Part shown: positions 16,587 through 26,072 of the stretch, one piece after another
Numbering within the stretch: the first letter of the stretch is position 1
Layout: each line of letters opens with the position of its first letter
Source: Azospirillum sp. TSO22-1
GTDB lineage: Bacteria > Pseudomonadota > Alphaproteobacteria > Azospirillales > Azospirillaceae
Length of the DNA: 64,000 nucleotides
Reading direction: 5' to 3'
NCBI RefSeq assembly: GCF_003116015.1
Contig: NZ_LGQZ01000079.1
Coordinates: forward strand, 107,402-171,401
Notes under the pieces: model-generated
What the model saw: the letters and a program-made list of their open reading frames with translations, nothing else
Told to the model about the DNA's origin: nothing
Database searches by the model: none
Translations under genes and position numbers: made by a program

Positions 16587-18835
16587 CGGGCCGCGCCCTC
16601 GCCGCCCTCCTGCTGCTTCTCCTGACCGTCGTCCCCGCCGCGGCGCAGACCATGCCGCGCACCGTCCTCGCCCTGTACGACGGCCGCGAGGAGCCGAAGA
16701 TCAAGCAGTCGCGCATCCACTCCATGGTGGAGATGCCGCTCAACCACCTCGGCCTGACGGTGGCGTACTGGGACGTGGCGAACGGCCTGCCGGACCCGGC
16801 CGCCTATCCCGACCTGCGCGGCGTCGTCACGTGGTTCGCCAGCGAGCCGTTCGACGATCCGCCGGCCTACGTGGCGTGGCTGGGCTCCCTGACCGAGCGC
16901 GGCGTGCGCATCGCCGTGCTCGGCCAGTACGGCGTGCGCGCGGCGCGCGGCGGCAAGGCGATGCCGATGGCGCTGGTCAACCGCTTTCTCCGGACCTTCG
17001 GTCTGTTCGACGACGAGGGTTATTCGGATCTCACCTACCGCTCGCGCCCGGTGGTGCAGGACCCGGCGCTCGTCGGGTTCGAGCGCAAGCTGGACGGCGT
17101 CCTGCCCGGCTATCCGCGGCTGCGGCTGCTGGACGGCCGCTTCACCTCGCACCTCGTCATGCGGCGCGCCGACGATCCGGCGACGGACAGCCACCTGATC
17201 GTCACCGGCCCGGGCGGCGGTCTGGTCACCGAAGGCTATGCCCGCTACTTCGACCCGGAATCGCTGCGCAAGCGCTGGATCATCGACCCGTTCGCCTTCT
17301 TCCGCCGGGTGTTCGCCACCGACGACCTGCCCAAGCCGGACGTCACCACGCTGTCCGGCCGCCGGATGTACTTCAGCCACATCGACGGCGACGGGTGGCG
17401 CAACGTTACCGAGGTGAAGCCCTACGCCGAGCAGTCCCGCCTCGCCGCCGAGGTGGTGCTGAAGGAGGCGATCGAGGCGCACCCCGACCTGCCGGTCACC
17501 GTGGCACCGATCGTCGGCGACCTCGACGCCGGGTGGAAGGGAACGCCGCAGGCGCTCGCCGCCGCCAGGCGCCTGTTCGCCCTGCCGCAGGTGGAGCCGG
17601 CGAGCCACACCTGGACCCACCCGTTCTTCTGGGGCTTCTTCAAGGACTACGACCCGTCCAGGGAGGAGGAGTTCCGGGACCGGGCGCCGGCGCGCAAGGG
17701 CGGCTTCCTCGCCCGCTTCCGCAAGGGCGGGGCGGACGACCACTACGAGAACGTCGGTGAGGTGGCGGAATCCGCTCCCGGCGCGGACATCGGGCGCTAC
17801 GCCGTGCCGCGCGCCTTCCTGCAGACGCCGTTCGACCTCAGGCAGGAGATCGGCGGCTCGCTGGACTATTTCTCCCGGCTGGCGCCGGAGGGCAAGGCGG
17901 CGCGGCTGATCCAGTGGCCGGGCGACACCACGCCCTTCGAGGCGGCGGTCACCGAGACGCGCCGGGCGGGTGCGCGCAACATGAACGGCGGCGACACCCG
18001 CTACGACCCGGAGTATCCGTCGCTCACCTCGGTGTCGCCCATCGGCGTGCCGGTGGGGGCGGAGCGGCAGATCTACTCCGCCGCCAGCAACGAGAACACC
18101 TACACCGACCTGTGGAGCAGCCGCTTCTTCGGCTTCCAGAACCTGCTGCACACCGTGCGCGGCACCGAGACGCCGGTGCGGCTCAAGCCGTTCAACATCT
18201 ACTACCACATGTATTCCGGCCAGAAGCTGGCCAGCGTCAACGCGCTGAAGAAGAACCTCGCCTTTGCTGAAGCCGCGGAGCTGGCGCCGGTCACCGCCAC
18301 CGCCTACGCCGCCATCGCCGACGGCTTCTACACGACGCGGCTGGTGGCCGAGGGGCCGGGGCGCTGGCGCGTGGTGGACCGCGGCGACCTCGCGACGCTG
18401 CGCTTCGACCGCGCGGTGTTCCGCGGCGTGGACTTCGCCCGCTCGTCGGGCGTGATCGGCCAGCGCCACCACCAAGGCAGCCTCTACGTGGCGCTCGACC
18501 CCGCGGTGGCGGAGCCGGTGGTGGCGCTGGCCGACATCGACCGCGCCGACGCCGATCCCGCCGCGCCCCGGCCCTATCTGGTGCAGGGGCGCTGGGCGCT
18601 GGCCGGGCTGTCCCTGGATGGCGGCGGCTTCACGGTGCGGGCGCAGGGGTTCGGTCCCGGCGCGATGGCGTGGCGGGTGCCGGAGGCCGGCCGCTGGACG
18701 ATCGTCGCCGAGCGCGACGGCCGCACGCTGTGGCAGGGCGCCGCCGAGGCCGGGGCGGACGGGCGGCTGGCGGTCACGGTCGCCACGGGAGCGGAGGTTC
18801 CGCTGACGCTGCGCTTCGCGCGCGAGGGGCGCTGA
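16583..18835 (+). CDS. pelA: PelA-type polysaccharide deacetylase
   Basis: A 750-residue periplasmic protein with a signal peptide (about 1-21, VPAAAQ). It corresponds to PelA without the GH114 part: an N-terminal alpha/beta region (RTVLALYDGREEPK, LTVAYWDVANG), a CE4-like deacetylase core with the metal/catalytic motif FSHIDGDGW (H266, D268, D270) and the second metal motif SHTWTH (H342, H346), then NMNGGDTRYD and a C-terminal beta region. It would remove acetyl groups from Pel, giving the cationic polymer. The start is a GTG at 16583 overlapping the preceding stop. Splitting hydrolase and deacetylase into two ORFs is unlike the Pseudomonas arrangement. Confidence 0.88.
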   Translation: MTGRALAALLLLLLTVVPAAAQTMPRTVLALYDGREEPKIKQSRIHSMVEMPLNHLGLTVAYWDVANGLPDPAAYPDLRGVVTWFASEPFDDPPAYVAWLGSLTERGVRIAVLGQYGVRAARGGKAMPMALVNRFLRTFGLFDDEGYSDLTYRSRPVVQDPALVGFERKLDGVLPGYPRLRLLDGRFTSHLVMRRADDPATDSHLIVTGPGGGLVTEGYARYFDPESLRKRWIIDPFAFFRRVFATDDLPKPDVTTLSGRRMYFSHIDGDGWRNVTEVKPYAEQSRLAAEVVLKEAIEAHPDLPVTVAPIVGDLDAGWKGTPQALAAARRLFALPQVEPASHTWTHPFFWGFFKDYDPSREEEFRDRAPARKGGFLARFRKGGADDHYENVGEVAESAPGADIGRYAVPRAFLQTPFDLRQEIGGSLDYFSRLAPEGKAARLIQWPGDTTPFEAAVTETRRAGARNMNGGDTRYDPEYPSLTSVSPIGVPVGAERQIYSAASNENTYTDLWSSRFFGFQNLLHTVRGTETPVRLKPFNIYYHMYSGQKLASVNALKKNLAFAEAAELAPVTATAYAAIADGFYTTRLVAEGPGRWRVVDRGDLATLRFDRAVFRGVDFARSSGVIGQRHHQGSLYVALDPAVAEPVVALADIDRADADPAAPRPYLVQGRWALAGLSLDGGGFTVRAQGFGPGAMAWRVPEAGRWTIVAERDGRTLWQGAAEAGADGRLAVTVATGAEVPLTLRFAREGR

Positions 18836-18839
18836 TCCC

Positions 18840-21800
18840 ATGCGCGCCAACCTCCTGGTCGTCGTGCTGGTGCTGCTGGCGGGCATCGCGGTCAGCCTGC
18901 TGCTGATCCCGCGCGGCAGCGAACTGGCCCTGCAGCGCTTCCGCGACCAGGAGTTCGCCCCGGCGCTCGCCGCCTACGAGGCGCGCTACGCCCAGGGCGA
19001 CCGCACCGCGGGAACGGTGATGCCGCTGACCCGGCTGTATCTGGCCGACGGCAGCGTCGAGCGGGCCATTGCGCTGATGGAGGGCTACGTCGCCCACGAG
19101 CCGGCGCAGCTGGAGGCGCGCGAGCTGCTCGGCACGCTGTACAAGCACGCCCAGCGCCCGTTCGACTATCTGGACAACCTGGAGGCCATCGCGCGCCTGA
19201 AGCCGTCGGACGCCGTCCTCCGCGAGCTGGCCGACGCCTACGCCTATTACGGCGAGTTCGACCGGCAGGCGGAGGCGCTGAAGCGCCTCGTGGCGCTGCG
19301 GCCCGACGACGCCGAGGCGTCGGTCGATCTCGGCCAGCTGCTCGCAGCGCGCGGCCGGCTCGCCGAGGCGGCCGGGACGCTGGCCGCGGCCGACGACCGC
19401 AAGAACGGCGGCATCGAGTACGACGGGCGCGTGCTGCTGACCAGCCTGCTGCTCGACCTCGACCGCGCCGACGAGGCGTTCCGCCGGGCCGAGCGCTGGC
19501 TGACCGGCGACCCGCCGAGCTACGCCATCCTCAGCCTCACCGGCCTGATGATGGAGATCGGCCGCCCCGACCACGCCTACCGCCTGATCGCCCCCTTCGC
19601 CGAGCGGGCCAGCCGCGAGCCGGCGCTGGAACTGACGCTGATCGACCTGGAGATCGCCCAGGGCCGCGTCGAGGCGGCGCAGCGCCAGCTGCGCGCCTGG
19701 GCCGGGGGCAAGCCGATCGACGACGCGTCCCTCGGCCGCTTCGTCGCGCTGAGCATCAACGCCGGGCAGACGCGCCTCGCCTTCGACGTGGCGCGCCGGC
19801 GCGACCTGCGCCTGCTCCCCGACTGGGCGCTGGTGTCGCTGGCCGAGACCGCCTACCGCGGCCAGGACCGCCCGTTCCTCGACCGCCTGATCGACGAGCT
19901 GGGCGACACGTTCCTGGCGGAACGCCCGCTGCTGGCCGGCGAGATCGCCTGGGCGCGCGGCGACCGCGGGGCGGCGGCGCGCTGGGCCGGGCGGGCGTTG
20001 GCCGACCGCGACAGCACCTTCGCCGAGCGGCTGAGCGCCACCCGCCTGCTCACCCGAACCGGCCCGAAGGAGCGGGCCGTCGCGGAGTTCGACCGGCTGG
20101 CGCCCGACTCCCGCGTGCCCGACGATCTGCTGGAGGAGCTGGGCCTGCTGTTCCTCGACCTCGACCGCGTCAAGGAGGGGCTGGCGTGGTTCGAGGCGCG
20201 GCGCGCGGCGCGGCCGTCGAACGGCGCCGACCTCGGCTGGGTGCGGCTGGCCGCCAGGGCCGGCGACGCCGACGCGGTGGCGGCGTGGCTGGACGCGCAC
20301 CCGCGCCTCGATGCGGGCCTGTTGCAGGACGTCGCATCGCTGGCCGCCGAGCGCGGCGCCGCGGCGCTGGCGGTCAAGGCGGCCGAGCGGGTGTACGCCC
20401 AGGCGCCGACGCCGCGCAGTCGGCTGGCGCTCGCCAACGCGCTGGTTGCCGCCGGCCGGCCGAAGGACGCGCTGGGCCACCTGCGCGCGCTGGTCGCCGA
20501 GGGGGCGGCGCCGGACGTGCTGGCGCTGTACGTCACGGCGCTCGCCGGGGCGGGCGAGGTGGCGGAGCTGGCCCGCGCGGTGACGGCCCGCCTGGACGAC
20601 CCGGCGGTCGGCGAGGCGGAGAAGGACCAGCTCGTCCAGACGCTGATCGACGGGCGGGCGTACCGGGCGGCGCTGCCGTACGTGCGGGCGCGGGCCGAGA
20701 CGCGCGGGATGGAGTGGGTGTACGCGTACGCCGACCTCGCCGCCAGGGCGGGGGCGGTCGACGAGCTGGCCGGCTTCCTGGCGGCGGCGCTGGAGCGGCC
20801 GGGCCTCGACCCGAAGGCGCGCGACGCGATGGCCGGCCTGCTGGTGGACACCGCCGGGCCGGCCAAGGCGCTGCCGGCGCTGAAGCGCCTCGCCGACGCC
20901 GCGCCGGCCGGGCCGTGGGAGAGCCTGTACCGCGAGACCCTCGGCAAGCTGGGCCGCAGGGACGAGCTGCGCCGCCACCTGCTGGCCCGCGCCGGTGATG
21001 AGCGCATGCCGGCGCAGGACCGCCGCGGCATCGCCTTCACCCTGCTGGAGATGGGCGAGCGGGCGGCGGCCGAGGCGACCTTCCGCGCGCTGGCGGCCAA
21101 GCAGGGCATCGACGGGCCGGACGTGCGGCAACTGCTGTTCCTGTGGGGACCGCGGCCGGGCGGGGTGGCGCTCGACTGGCTGGAGGCGCGCGCCCGCGCC
21201 GCGGCGCCGGCCGAGCAGGGCGCGTGGTACGACAAGCTGGCTGAACTGGGCGGGGCCAAGCGCGTCGCCGCGGCGCTGGCGGCGCGCGGCAACGAGGGCG
21301 CGCTGCGCGGCCCCTACATCGAGGCCCTGGCAAACGCCGGCAAGCCGGCCGAGCTGGGCGCCGCGGTGCGCGCCGCGGTGCCCGGCGAGCGCGACCCGGA
21401 GAAGCTGCGCCGCTGGGCTCGCCTCGCCGAGCGCGAGAAGCAGACCGCGGCGGCCGGCGAGGCGTGGCGGGCGGTGCTGGCGCTGCGGCCGGACGACGCC
21501 GAGGCGCTGCGGCAGGTCGGCATGACCGCCTACGGCGAGGCGCGCTTCGCCGACGCGGAGCGGACGCTCGGTCGGCTGCTGGCGCGCTCCGAGGGCGATT
21601 ACGAGGCCAACTACTTCCTGGGCGAGGCGCTGGTCGCCCAGAAGCGGCCGAAGGAGGCCGAGCCCTTCCTGCGCCGCGCGCTGGCGCAGGTCCAGGCGAT
21701 GCCGAACCGCAGCGACGCGGTGCGCCAGACCGAGGCCAATCTGCTGCACCGCCTGGGCCGTATAGACGAGTCCGTCGCCCTGTTCGGCGCGCTGCTGCGC

Positions 21801-21896
21801 GCCCGCCCCAACGACCGCCAACTGCGAGCCGACTACGCCGCCATGCTCATCGAGAACCGCCGGTTGGAGGAGGCGCGCCATGTGCTGGGTCCGTAG
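18840..21896 (+). CDS. pelB: PelB-type TPR scaffold protein
   Basis: A 1018-residue protein with one N-terminal membrane anchor (about 5-22, LLVVVLVLLAGIAVSLLLI) followed by a periplasmic array of TPR-like helical repeats to the end (for example FAPALAAYEARYAQGD, ERAIALMEGYVAHEP, and near the C-terminus PKEAEPFLRRALAQ and DESVALFGALLRARPNDRQ). In Pseudomonas PelB (about 1190 residues) a TPR scaffold that binds PelA is fused to an outer-membrane barrel; here the barrel is encoded by the next gene, which starts within this one (17-base overlap). It probably guides the polymer through the periplasm and recruits the modifying enzymes. Confidence 0.82.
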   Translation: MRANLLVVVLVLLAGIAVSLLLIPRGSELALQRFRDQEFAPALAAYEARYAQGDRTAGTVMPLTRLYLADGSVERAIALMEGYVAHEPAQLEARELLGTLYKHAQRPFDYLDNLEAIARLKPSDAVLRELADAYAYYGEFDRQAEALKRLVALRPDDAEASVDLGQLLAARGRLAEAAGTLAAADDRKNGGIEYDGRVLLTSLLLDLDRADEAFRRAERWLTGDPPSYAILSLTGLMMEIGRPDHAYRLIAPFAERASREPALELTLIDLEIAQGRVEAAQRQLRAWAGGKPIDDASLGRFVALSINAGQTRLAFDVARRRDLRLLPDWALVSLAETAYRGQDRPFLDRLIDELGDTFLAERPLLAGEIAWARGDRGAAARWAGRALADRDSTFAERLSATRLLTRTGPKERAVAEFDRLAPDSRVPDDLLEELGLLFLDLDRVKEGLAWFEARRAARPSNGADLGWVRLAARAGDADAVAAWLDAHPRLDAGLLQDVASLAAERGAAALAVKAAERVYAQAPTPRSRLALANALVAAGRPKDALGHLRALVAEGAAPDVLALYVTALAGAGEVAELARAVTARLDDPAVGEAEKDQLVQTLIDGRAYRAALPYVRARAETRGMEWVYAYADLAARAGAVDELAGFLAAALERPGLDPKARDAMAGLLVDTAGPAKALPALKRLADAAPAGPWESLYRETLGKLGRRDELRRHLLARAGDERMPAQDRRGIAFTLLEMGERAAAEATFRALAAKQGIDGPDVRQLLFLWGPRPGGVALDWLEARARAAAPAEQGAWYDKLAELGGAKRVAAALAARGNEGALRGPYIEALANAGKPAELGAAVRAAVPGERDPEKLRRWARLAEREKQTAAAGEAWRAVLALRPDDAEALRQVGMTAYGEARFADAERTLGRLLARSEGDYEANYFLGEALVAQKRPKEAEPFLRRALAQVQAMPNRSDAVRQTEANLLHRLGRIDESVALFGALLRARPNDRQLRADYAAMLIENRRLEEARHVLGP

Positions 21897-23418
21897 CGCG
21901 GCGCTCGCCACGATGCTGCTGGCGGCCACGCCCGCGCACGCGCAGATGCGCATCGCCGCCGAGCGGCAGGAGGCCGCCGCTTCGCTCGTCCTGTCCTGGC
22001 CCGGCGCGGTGAAGGCCGAGCACGCGCAGGACGGGCGCGAGCTGACGCTGCGCTTCAGCAAGCCCATCGGCGACGCGCGCGTGGACGCCATCGCCGAGCG
22101 GCTGTCCGGCTGGGTGGACGGCGTGCAGTACGGCTACGACAGCCTGCTGCTGGTGCTGGCGCCGGACGTCGCCGCCACGGTCGGCGTGGACCGCGACGGG
22201 GTGCGCGTCGCCTTCGCCCCCGCCCCGCGCGCCGCCGCGCCCAGCGCCCCCAGTGCCGAAGACCAGACGGCGGAGCGCCGGCTCGACTATTTCCGCGCCG
22301 TGACGATGATGGAGGACGGCCGCGTCGGCGCGGCGCGCACGCTGCTTGGCACCATGCTGGAGCACGACCCGGCGGACCGCGAGGCGGTCGACCTGCTGGC
22401 CCAGGTGGCGGAACGGCAGGGGCGCTGGCGCGAGGCGGTGGCGCTGTACGGCCGCGCCCTGAACCTCAGCCCCGACAACAAGCCGGCGCTCGACGCCCGC
22501 AAGCGCCTGCTGCGCGAGTACGGCGACCAGACGCGGCTCGACTTCGACCTGTTCCATGTGAAGAACGCCGACGTGCAGCGGATCACCCGGCTGACCGGCA
22601 ACCAGGACGTCGGCTGGAACAGCACCCTGCGCTACGCCATCGAGCGCCGCACGCTGGACGTCGACCAGGCGCGCCAGGCCGACGGCCGGCTCGAACCGTT
22701 CCATGGCCAGCGCCTGCGCGGCGAGATGAGCCTGCTGCACGACTGGGACAACCTCGACCAGTCGAGGCTCACCCTGTTCGCTGCGCCGCGGACGCTGGGC
22801 GTCGGCATCGGCCACGACCTGCGCGACACCACGGGGCAAACGCGCTTCAGCCTCGGGTTCAGCGAGCCGACCTACGCCTTCGTCGAGGGCATCGTCAACG
22901 CCGGCCGGCGCGACCGGCTGTGGGTCTTGCGCGAGCAGCGTCTCTCGGAGCGCTGGGGGGCCACCCTGGGCGGGGCGCTCAACCGCTACGGCCTGGCCGG
23001 GCAGGGCGATCTGGCGCGCTCGGCGTCGGTGGAGGGATCACTGCGCTACACCTTCTGGGTGGAGCGGCCGATCGCCTCGCTGGCCTACGTGCTGGATGCG
23101 GAGTACGTCGGCCGCCGCGTCGAGCGCTTCGATCCGCTGGGCAACCTCTACGTCCCGCTGCCGGTGGCGCGGCGCGAGGTGCACTCGCTGCAGGTGGCGC
23201 TCGAGGACAGCTACGACGGCGGCTTCCGCTATGCGCTGCAGGCGGGCTGGTCGTACGACCGCTTCAGCAAGGGCGGGCCGTTCGCCGCCGGGACGCTCGG
23301 GTACGAAATGCTGGACGGGCTGGAGAGCGGCCTGCGCGCCAGCCACACCATCAGCACCACCCGCGGCACCGGCAGCACCGTGAACGCGGTGGGGGGGTAC
23401 CTGCTGTGGCGGCATTAA
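21880..23418 (+). CDS. pelB: PelB-type outer-membrane beta-barrel with TPR
   Basis: A 512-residue secreted protein: signal peptide (to about 22, PAHAQ), an N-terminal beta-rich segment (LTLRFSKPIGDARVD; AMIN-like by inspection), a short TPR stretch (DREAVDLLAQVAERQGRW, EAVALYGRALNLSPDN) and a C-terminal half of alternating beta strands (RFSLGFSEPTYAFVEG, ASLAYVLDAEYVG, GFRYALQAGWSYDR) ending in an aromatic residue plus His (LLWRH). This fits the PelB export channel. It has its own strong Shine-Dalgarno (GGAGGAGG) inside the end of the TPR gene. Having a signal peptide of its own shows it is a separate protein and not a frameshift fragment. Confidence 0.8.
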   Translation: MCWVRSAALATMLLAATPAHAQMRIAAERQEAAASLVLSWPGAVKAEHAQDGRELTLRFSKPIGDARVDAIAERLSGWVDGVQYGYDSLLLVLAPDVAATVGVDRDGVRVAFAPAPRAAAPSAPSAEDQTAERRLDYFRAVTMMEDGRVGAARTLLGTMLEHDPADREAVDLLAQVAERQGRWREAVALYGRALNLSPDNKPALDARKRLLREYGDQTRLDFDLFHVKNADVQRITRLTGNQDVGWNSTLRYAIERRTLDVDQARQADGRLEPFHGQRLRGEMSLLHDWDNLDQSRLTLFAAPRTLGVGIGHDLRDTTGQTRFSLGFSEPTYAFVEGIVNAGRRDRLWVLREQRLSERWGATLGGALNRYGLAGQGDLARSASVEGSLRYTFWVERPIASLAYVLDAEYVGRRVERFDPLGNLYVPLPVARREVHSLQVALEDSYDGGFRYALQAGWSYDRFSKGGPFAAGTLGYEMLDGLESGLRASHTISTTRGTGSTVNAVGGYLLWRH

Positions 23419-23479
23419 CCACTTGCTATCCGTGCCGCTTTAAGACTGGTCGGATGCACGCGACGCGGACCTTGCACGC

Positions 23480-24871
23480 ATGAGCAGCGCCTCCACCCTC
23501 GATCCGGATCCGACGCCGGACGCCGCCCCCGCGGTGCGCGACGACGCGCCGGCGCGCCTGCTGGGCTTCCGCCGGGCGGCGCTGGTCGAACTGGTGCTGT
23601 TCTTCGGCGCCGCCCTGGCGGTGGACACGCTGCTGCTGGCCGGCGGGCGGTTCGAGGGGCTCCAGCCGCACCCGTTCTGGGTGCCGGTGCTGCTGCTGGC
23701 CGTGCAGTACGGCACCGGCGAGGGCGTGCTGGCGGCCATCGCCGCCACCCTGGCGCTGCGGGTCGGCAACATGCCGGAGCAGCTGATCTCGCAGGACTTC
23801 TACCAGTACCTCTACGCCGTCAGCCGGGAGCCGATCCTGTGGCTGGTCGCCGCGGTGCTGTTCGGCGAGCTGCGCATGCGCCAGCTGCGCGAGCGCGAGG
23901 AGCTTCGCGCCGGCATGGACCTCGCGCGCAAGGAGGCGGACGCCATCGCGCGCTCCTACCGCCAGCTGAAGACGGTGAAGGAAAGCCTGGAGACCCGCGT
24001 CGCCGGCCAGCTGCGCACCGTCTTCACGCTCTACCAGGCCGCCAAGTCCATCGACAAGCTGGACGAGGGCGAGATTATGCTGGGCGTCGCCGACCTGATC
24101 CGCACCGTGATGAAGCCGGACAAGTTCTCGCTGTTCCTGCTCAACAACGACGTGCTGGAGTCGGTCACCAACGACGGCTGGGAGGACGACGACAGCTACG
24201 CCCGCTGGTTCGACGCCGGCTCGCCGATCTTCGAGACGGTGGTGGGGCGCCAGCGCTTCCTGTGCGTGGCGCGCACCGAGGACGAGCGCATCCTGCAGGG
24301 CGAGGGCATCCTCGCCGGCCCGCTGCTCAGCGAGGACACCGGCACCGTGGTCGGCATGGTGAAGATCGAGAGCCTGGGGTTCATGGACCTCAGCGTCAAC
24401 AGCGTCGAGAACTTCCGCATCCTGTGCGAATGGATCGGCACCGCGCTCGGCAAGGCGCGGCAGTACCGCGAGGCGGCGGCGCAGCGCGTCACCACCGAGG
24501 ACGGCGCGCTCTACACCTCCGACTACATCGGCCGGCAGGCGGCGTTCCTCGGGCATCTCGGACGCCGGCTGGGCTTCGAGACGACGATGGTGACCATCAA
24601 GCCGTCGGGCATGGCGCGCCTCAGCGCACACCAGCGCCATGAGGTGGCGGCGGCCATCGGCAAGGCGGTGCGCGCGAGCCTGCGCGACACCGACCTCGCC
24701 GGCGATTTCGGCAACAGCGGCACCGTCTACGGCGTGGTGCTGCCCGGCACCCCGGTGGAGCAGGCGCGGGTGGTCGCCGCCAAGCTGGAGACCGCCGTGC
24801 GCGCCGCCCTGCCGCGCCCGCTGGCCGGCGTGCGCATCGAGTTCATCGCCGAACGCGTGGGGGAGGGATGA
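23480..24871 (+). CDS. pelD: PelD cyclic-di-GMP receptor
   Basis: A 463-residue inner-membrane protein: about four N-terminal helices (residues 33-130), a coiled-coil linker (ELRAGMDLARKEADAIARSY), a GAF domain (about 175-330) and a degenerate GGDEF domain at the C-terminus. The RxxD inhibitory-site motif is present as R402-D-T-D405, matching the c-di-GMP-binding motif of Pseudomonas PelD, while the catalytic GGDEF signature is absent. It therefore should activate Pel synthesis on binding c-di-GMP. A 61-base gap separates it from the barrel gene, and a large palindrome lies between it and pelE. Confidence 0.88.
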   Translation: MSSASTLDPDPTPDAAPAVRDDAPARLLGFRRAALVELVLFFGAALAVDTLLLAGGRFEGLQPHPFWVPVLLLAVQYGTGEGVLAAIAATLALRVGNMPEQLISQDFYQYLYAVSREPILWLVAAVLFGELRMRQLREREELRAGMDLARKEADAIARSYRQLKTVKESLETRVAGQLRTVFTLYQAAKSIDKLDEGEIMLGVADLIRTVMKPDKFSLFLLNNDVLESVTNDGWEDDDSYARWFDAGSPIFETVVGRQRFLCVARTEDERILQGEGILAGPLLSEDTGTVVGMVKIESLGFMDLSVNSVENFRILCEWIGTALGKARQYREAAAQRVTTEDGALYTSDYIGRQAAFLGHLGRRLGFETTMVTIKPSGMARLSAHQRHEVAAAIGKAVRASLRDTDLAGDFGNSGTVYGVVLPGTPVEQARVVAAKLETAVRAALPRPLAGVRIEFIAERVGEG

Positions 24872-24886
24872 TGGAGGGCTTGTTCA

Positions 24887-24992
24887 CTCCCTCCCCCGCC
24901 CCCGGCGGGGGAGGGTCAGGGTGGGGGCTACGGCCTCCCGCGCAGGCCGCTGCCCCCACCCTGACCCTCCCCCAGCGGGGCTGGGGGAGGGA
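24887..24992. repeat. Palindromic repeat inside the pel operon
   Basis: Left arm 24887-24928 (CTCCCTCCCCCGCCCCCGGC ... GGGTGGGGGC) is answered by right arm 24950-24992 (GCCCCCACCCTGACCCTCCC ... GGGGGAGGG), giving an overall inverted repeat with internal hairpins. The final 26 or so bases (CCTCCCCCAGCGGGG onward) are identical to the right end of the repeat at 58043-58166. The purine-rich right end GGGGGAGGGAAG lies just before the pelE ATG at 24996 and seems to serve as its Shine-Dalgarno. Confidence 0.85.
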
Positions 24993-24995
24993 AGC

Positions 24996-26072
24996 ATGAC
25001 CGACGCCCTTCTCCCCAACGAGGCCCCGCGCCTCGGCAGCGCGGAGTTCGTCGCCGTGGCGCTCCTCGCGCAGGGCGCCGAGGCCGGCGTCACGCTGCTG
25101 ACGCTGGGAGTCTGGCCGGTGCCGGGGGCAGCATACGGCGGCATCGCCGGGCATCTCGGGCTGACGGTGCTGCTGGCGTTGTGGCTGCCGTGGCGGCGCC
25201 GGCGCGGGCTGGATGTGCGGCTGCCCGGGCTGCTGGCGGTGACCACGCTGTTCCTCGGGCCGATGGGGCCGGCGGCGACGCTGGGCTGCGCGCTGCTGTT
25301 CGCGGTCTTCAGCCGCTACGCCATGGGCTTCCAGGACTGGTACCTGTCGCTGTTCCCGGAGAGCCAGATCGAGCCGGCGCAGGAGCTGTACGAGCTGATC
25401 GTCTCGGGCCGCGAGCAGGCGCACCTCGCCGCCGCGGAGTCCTTCACCGACGTGATGGCGGTCGGCACGCCGCAGCAGAAGCAGGCGGTGATCGCGCTGG
25501 TGGCGCGGCACTTCCGCCCGGCCTTCACGCCGGCGCTGAAGCTGGGGCTGTCCGACGCCGACCCCTCGGTCCGCGTCCAGGCGGCCACCGCCACCGCGCG
25601 CGTGGAGCACGAGTTCAACGAGCGCTGGCAGAGCCTCGACAAGGCGGTGGCCAGCAACCCGCAGGACGTGACGACGCGCGTCGCGCTGGCCCGGCATCTG
25701 GACGACTACGCGTTCTGCGGCCTGCTCGACGCCAACCGCGAGGCCGAGGTGCGGCAGAAGGCGCTGGACGGCTACCGCGCCTGCGTCGCCATGGCGCCGG
25801 ACGACGACGAGATCCGCCACGACTTCGGCCGGCTGCTGCTGCGCCTCGACCTCGTGGAAGAGGCCGCCGACACGCTGGAGTCGCTGGTCGCCAGCGCCTC
25901 GGACCGCCGGCTGCTGGTGTGGTACGCGGAAAGCCTGTTCCGCCTGGGCCGCTTCGCCGACCTGCGCGCGCTGTGCGCGCGGCGGCCGGAGATCCTCGGG
26001 CCGGACGCGGAGCTGCCGGACACGCTGCGGGGCGTGATCGGGCTCTGGAACGGGCTCGCGGAGGCCGCATGA
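24996..26072 (+). CDS. pelE: PelE membrane/TPR protein
   Basis: A 358-residue inner-membrane protein with two or three N-terminal hydrophobic segments (about 17-45, 47-65, 77-105) and a cytoplasmic helical/TPR C-terminal part (LDGYRACVAMAPDDDEIRHD, LVEEAADTLESLVASASD). This matches PelE, part of the PelDEFG synthase complex. The segment FSRYAMGFQDWYLSLFPESQIEPAQELYELI links the two parts. Its stop overlaps the pelF start (ATGA). The Shine-Dalgarno is contributed by the end of the palindromic repeat. Confidence 0.82.
   Translation: MTDALLPNEAPRLGSAEFVAVALLAQGAEAGVTLLTLGVWPVPGAAYGGIAGHLGLTVLLALWLPWRRRRGLDVRLPGLLAVTTLFLGPMGPAATLGCALLFAVFSRYAMGFQDWYLSLFPESQIEPAQELYELIVSGREQAHLAAAESFTDVMAVGTPQQKQAVIALVARHFRPAFTPALKLGLSDADPSVRVQAATATARVEHEFNERWQSLDKAVASNPQDVTTRVALARHLDDYAFCGLLDANREAEVRQKALDGYRACVAMAPDDDEIRHDFGRLLLRLDLVEEAADTLESLVASASDRRLLVWYAESLFRLGRFADLRALCARRPEILGPDAELPDTLRGVIGLWNGLAEAA

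Noticed and set aside
18774..22091. 1105-codon open frame on the minus strand across the PelB genes
   Set aside because: Low-complexity Arg/Ala/Gly translation with no domain; the plus-strand TPR and barrel genes explain the DNA.
24887..24992. CRISPR array
   Set aside because: The repeats are inverted arms of one palindrome, not regularly spaced direct repeats; no CRISPR array was seen anywhere in the window.
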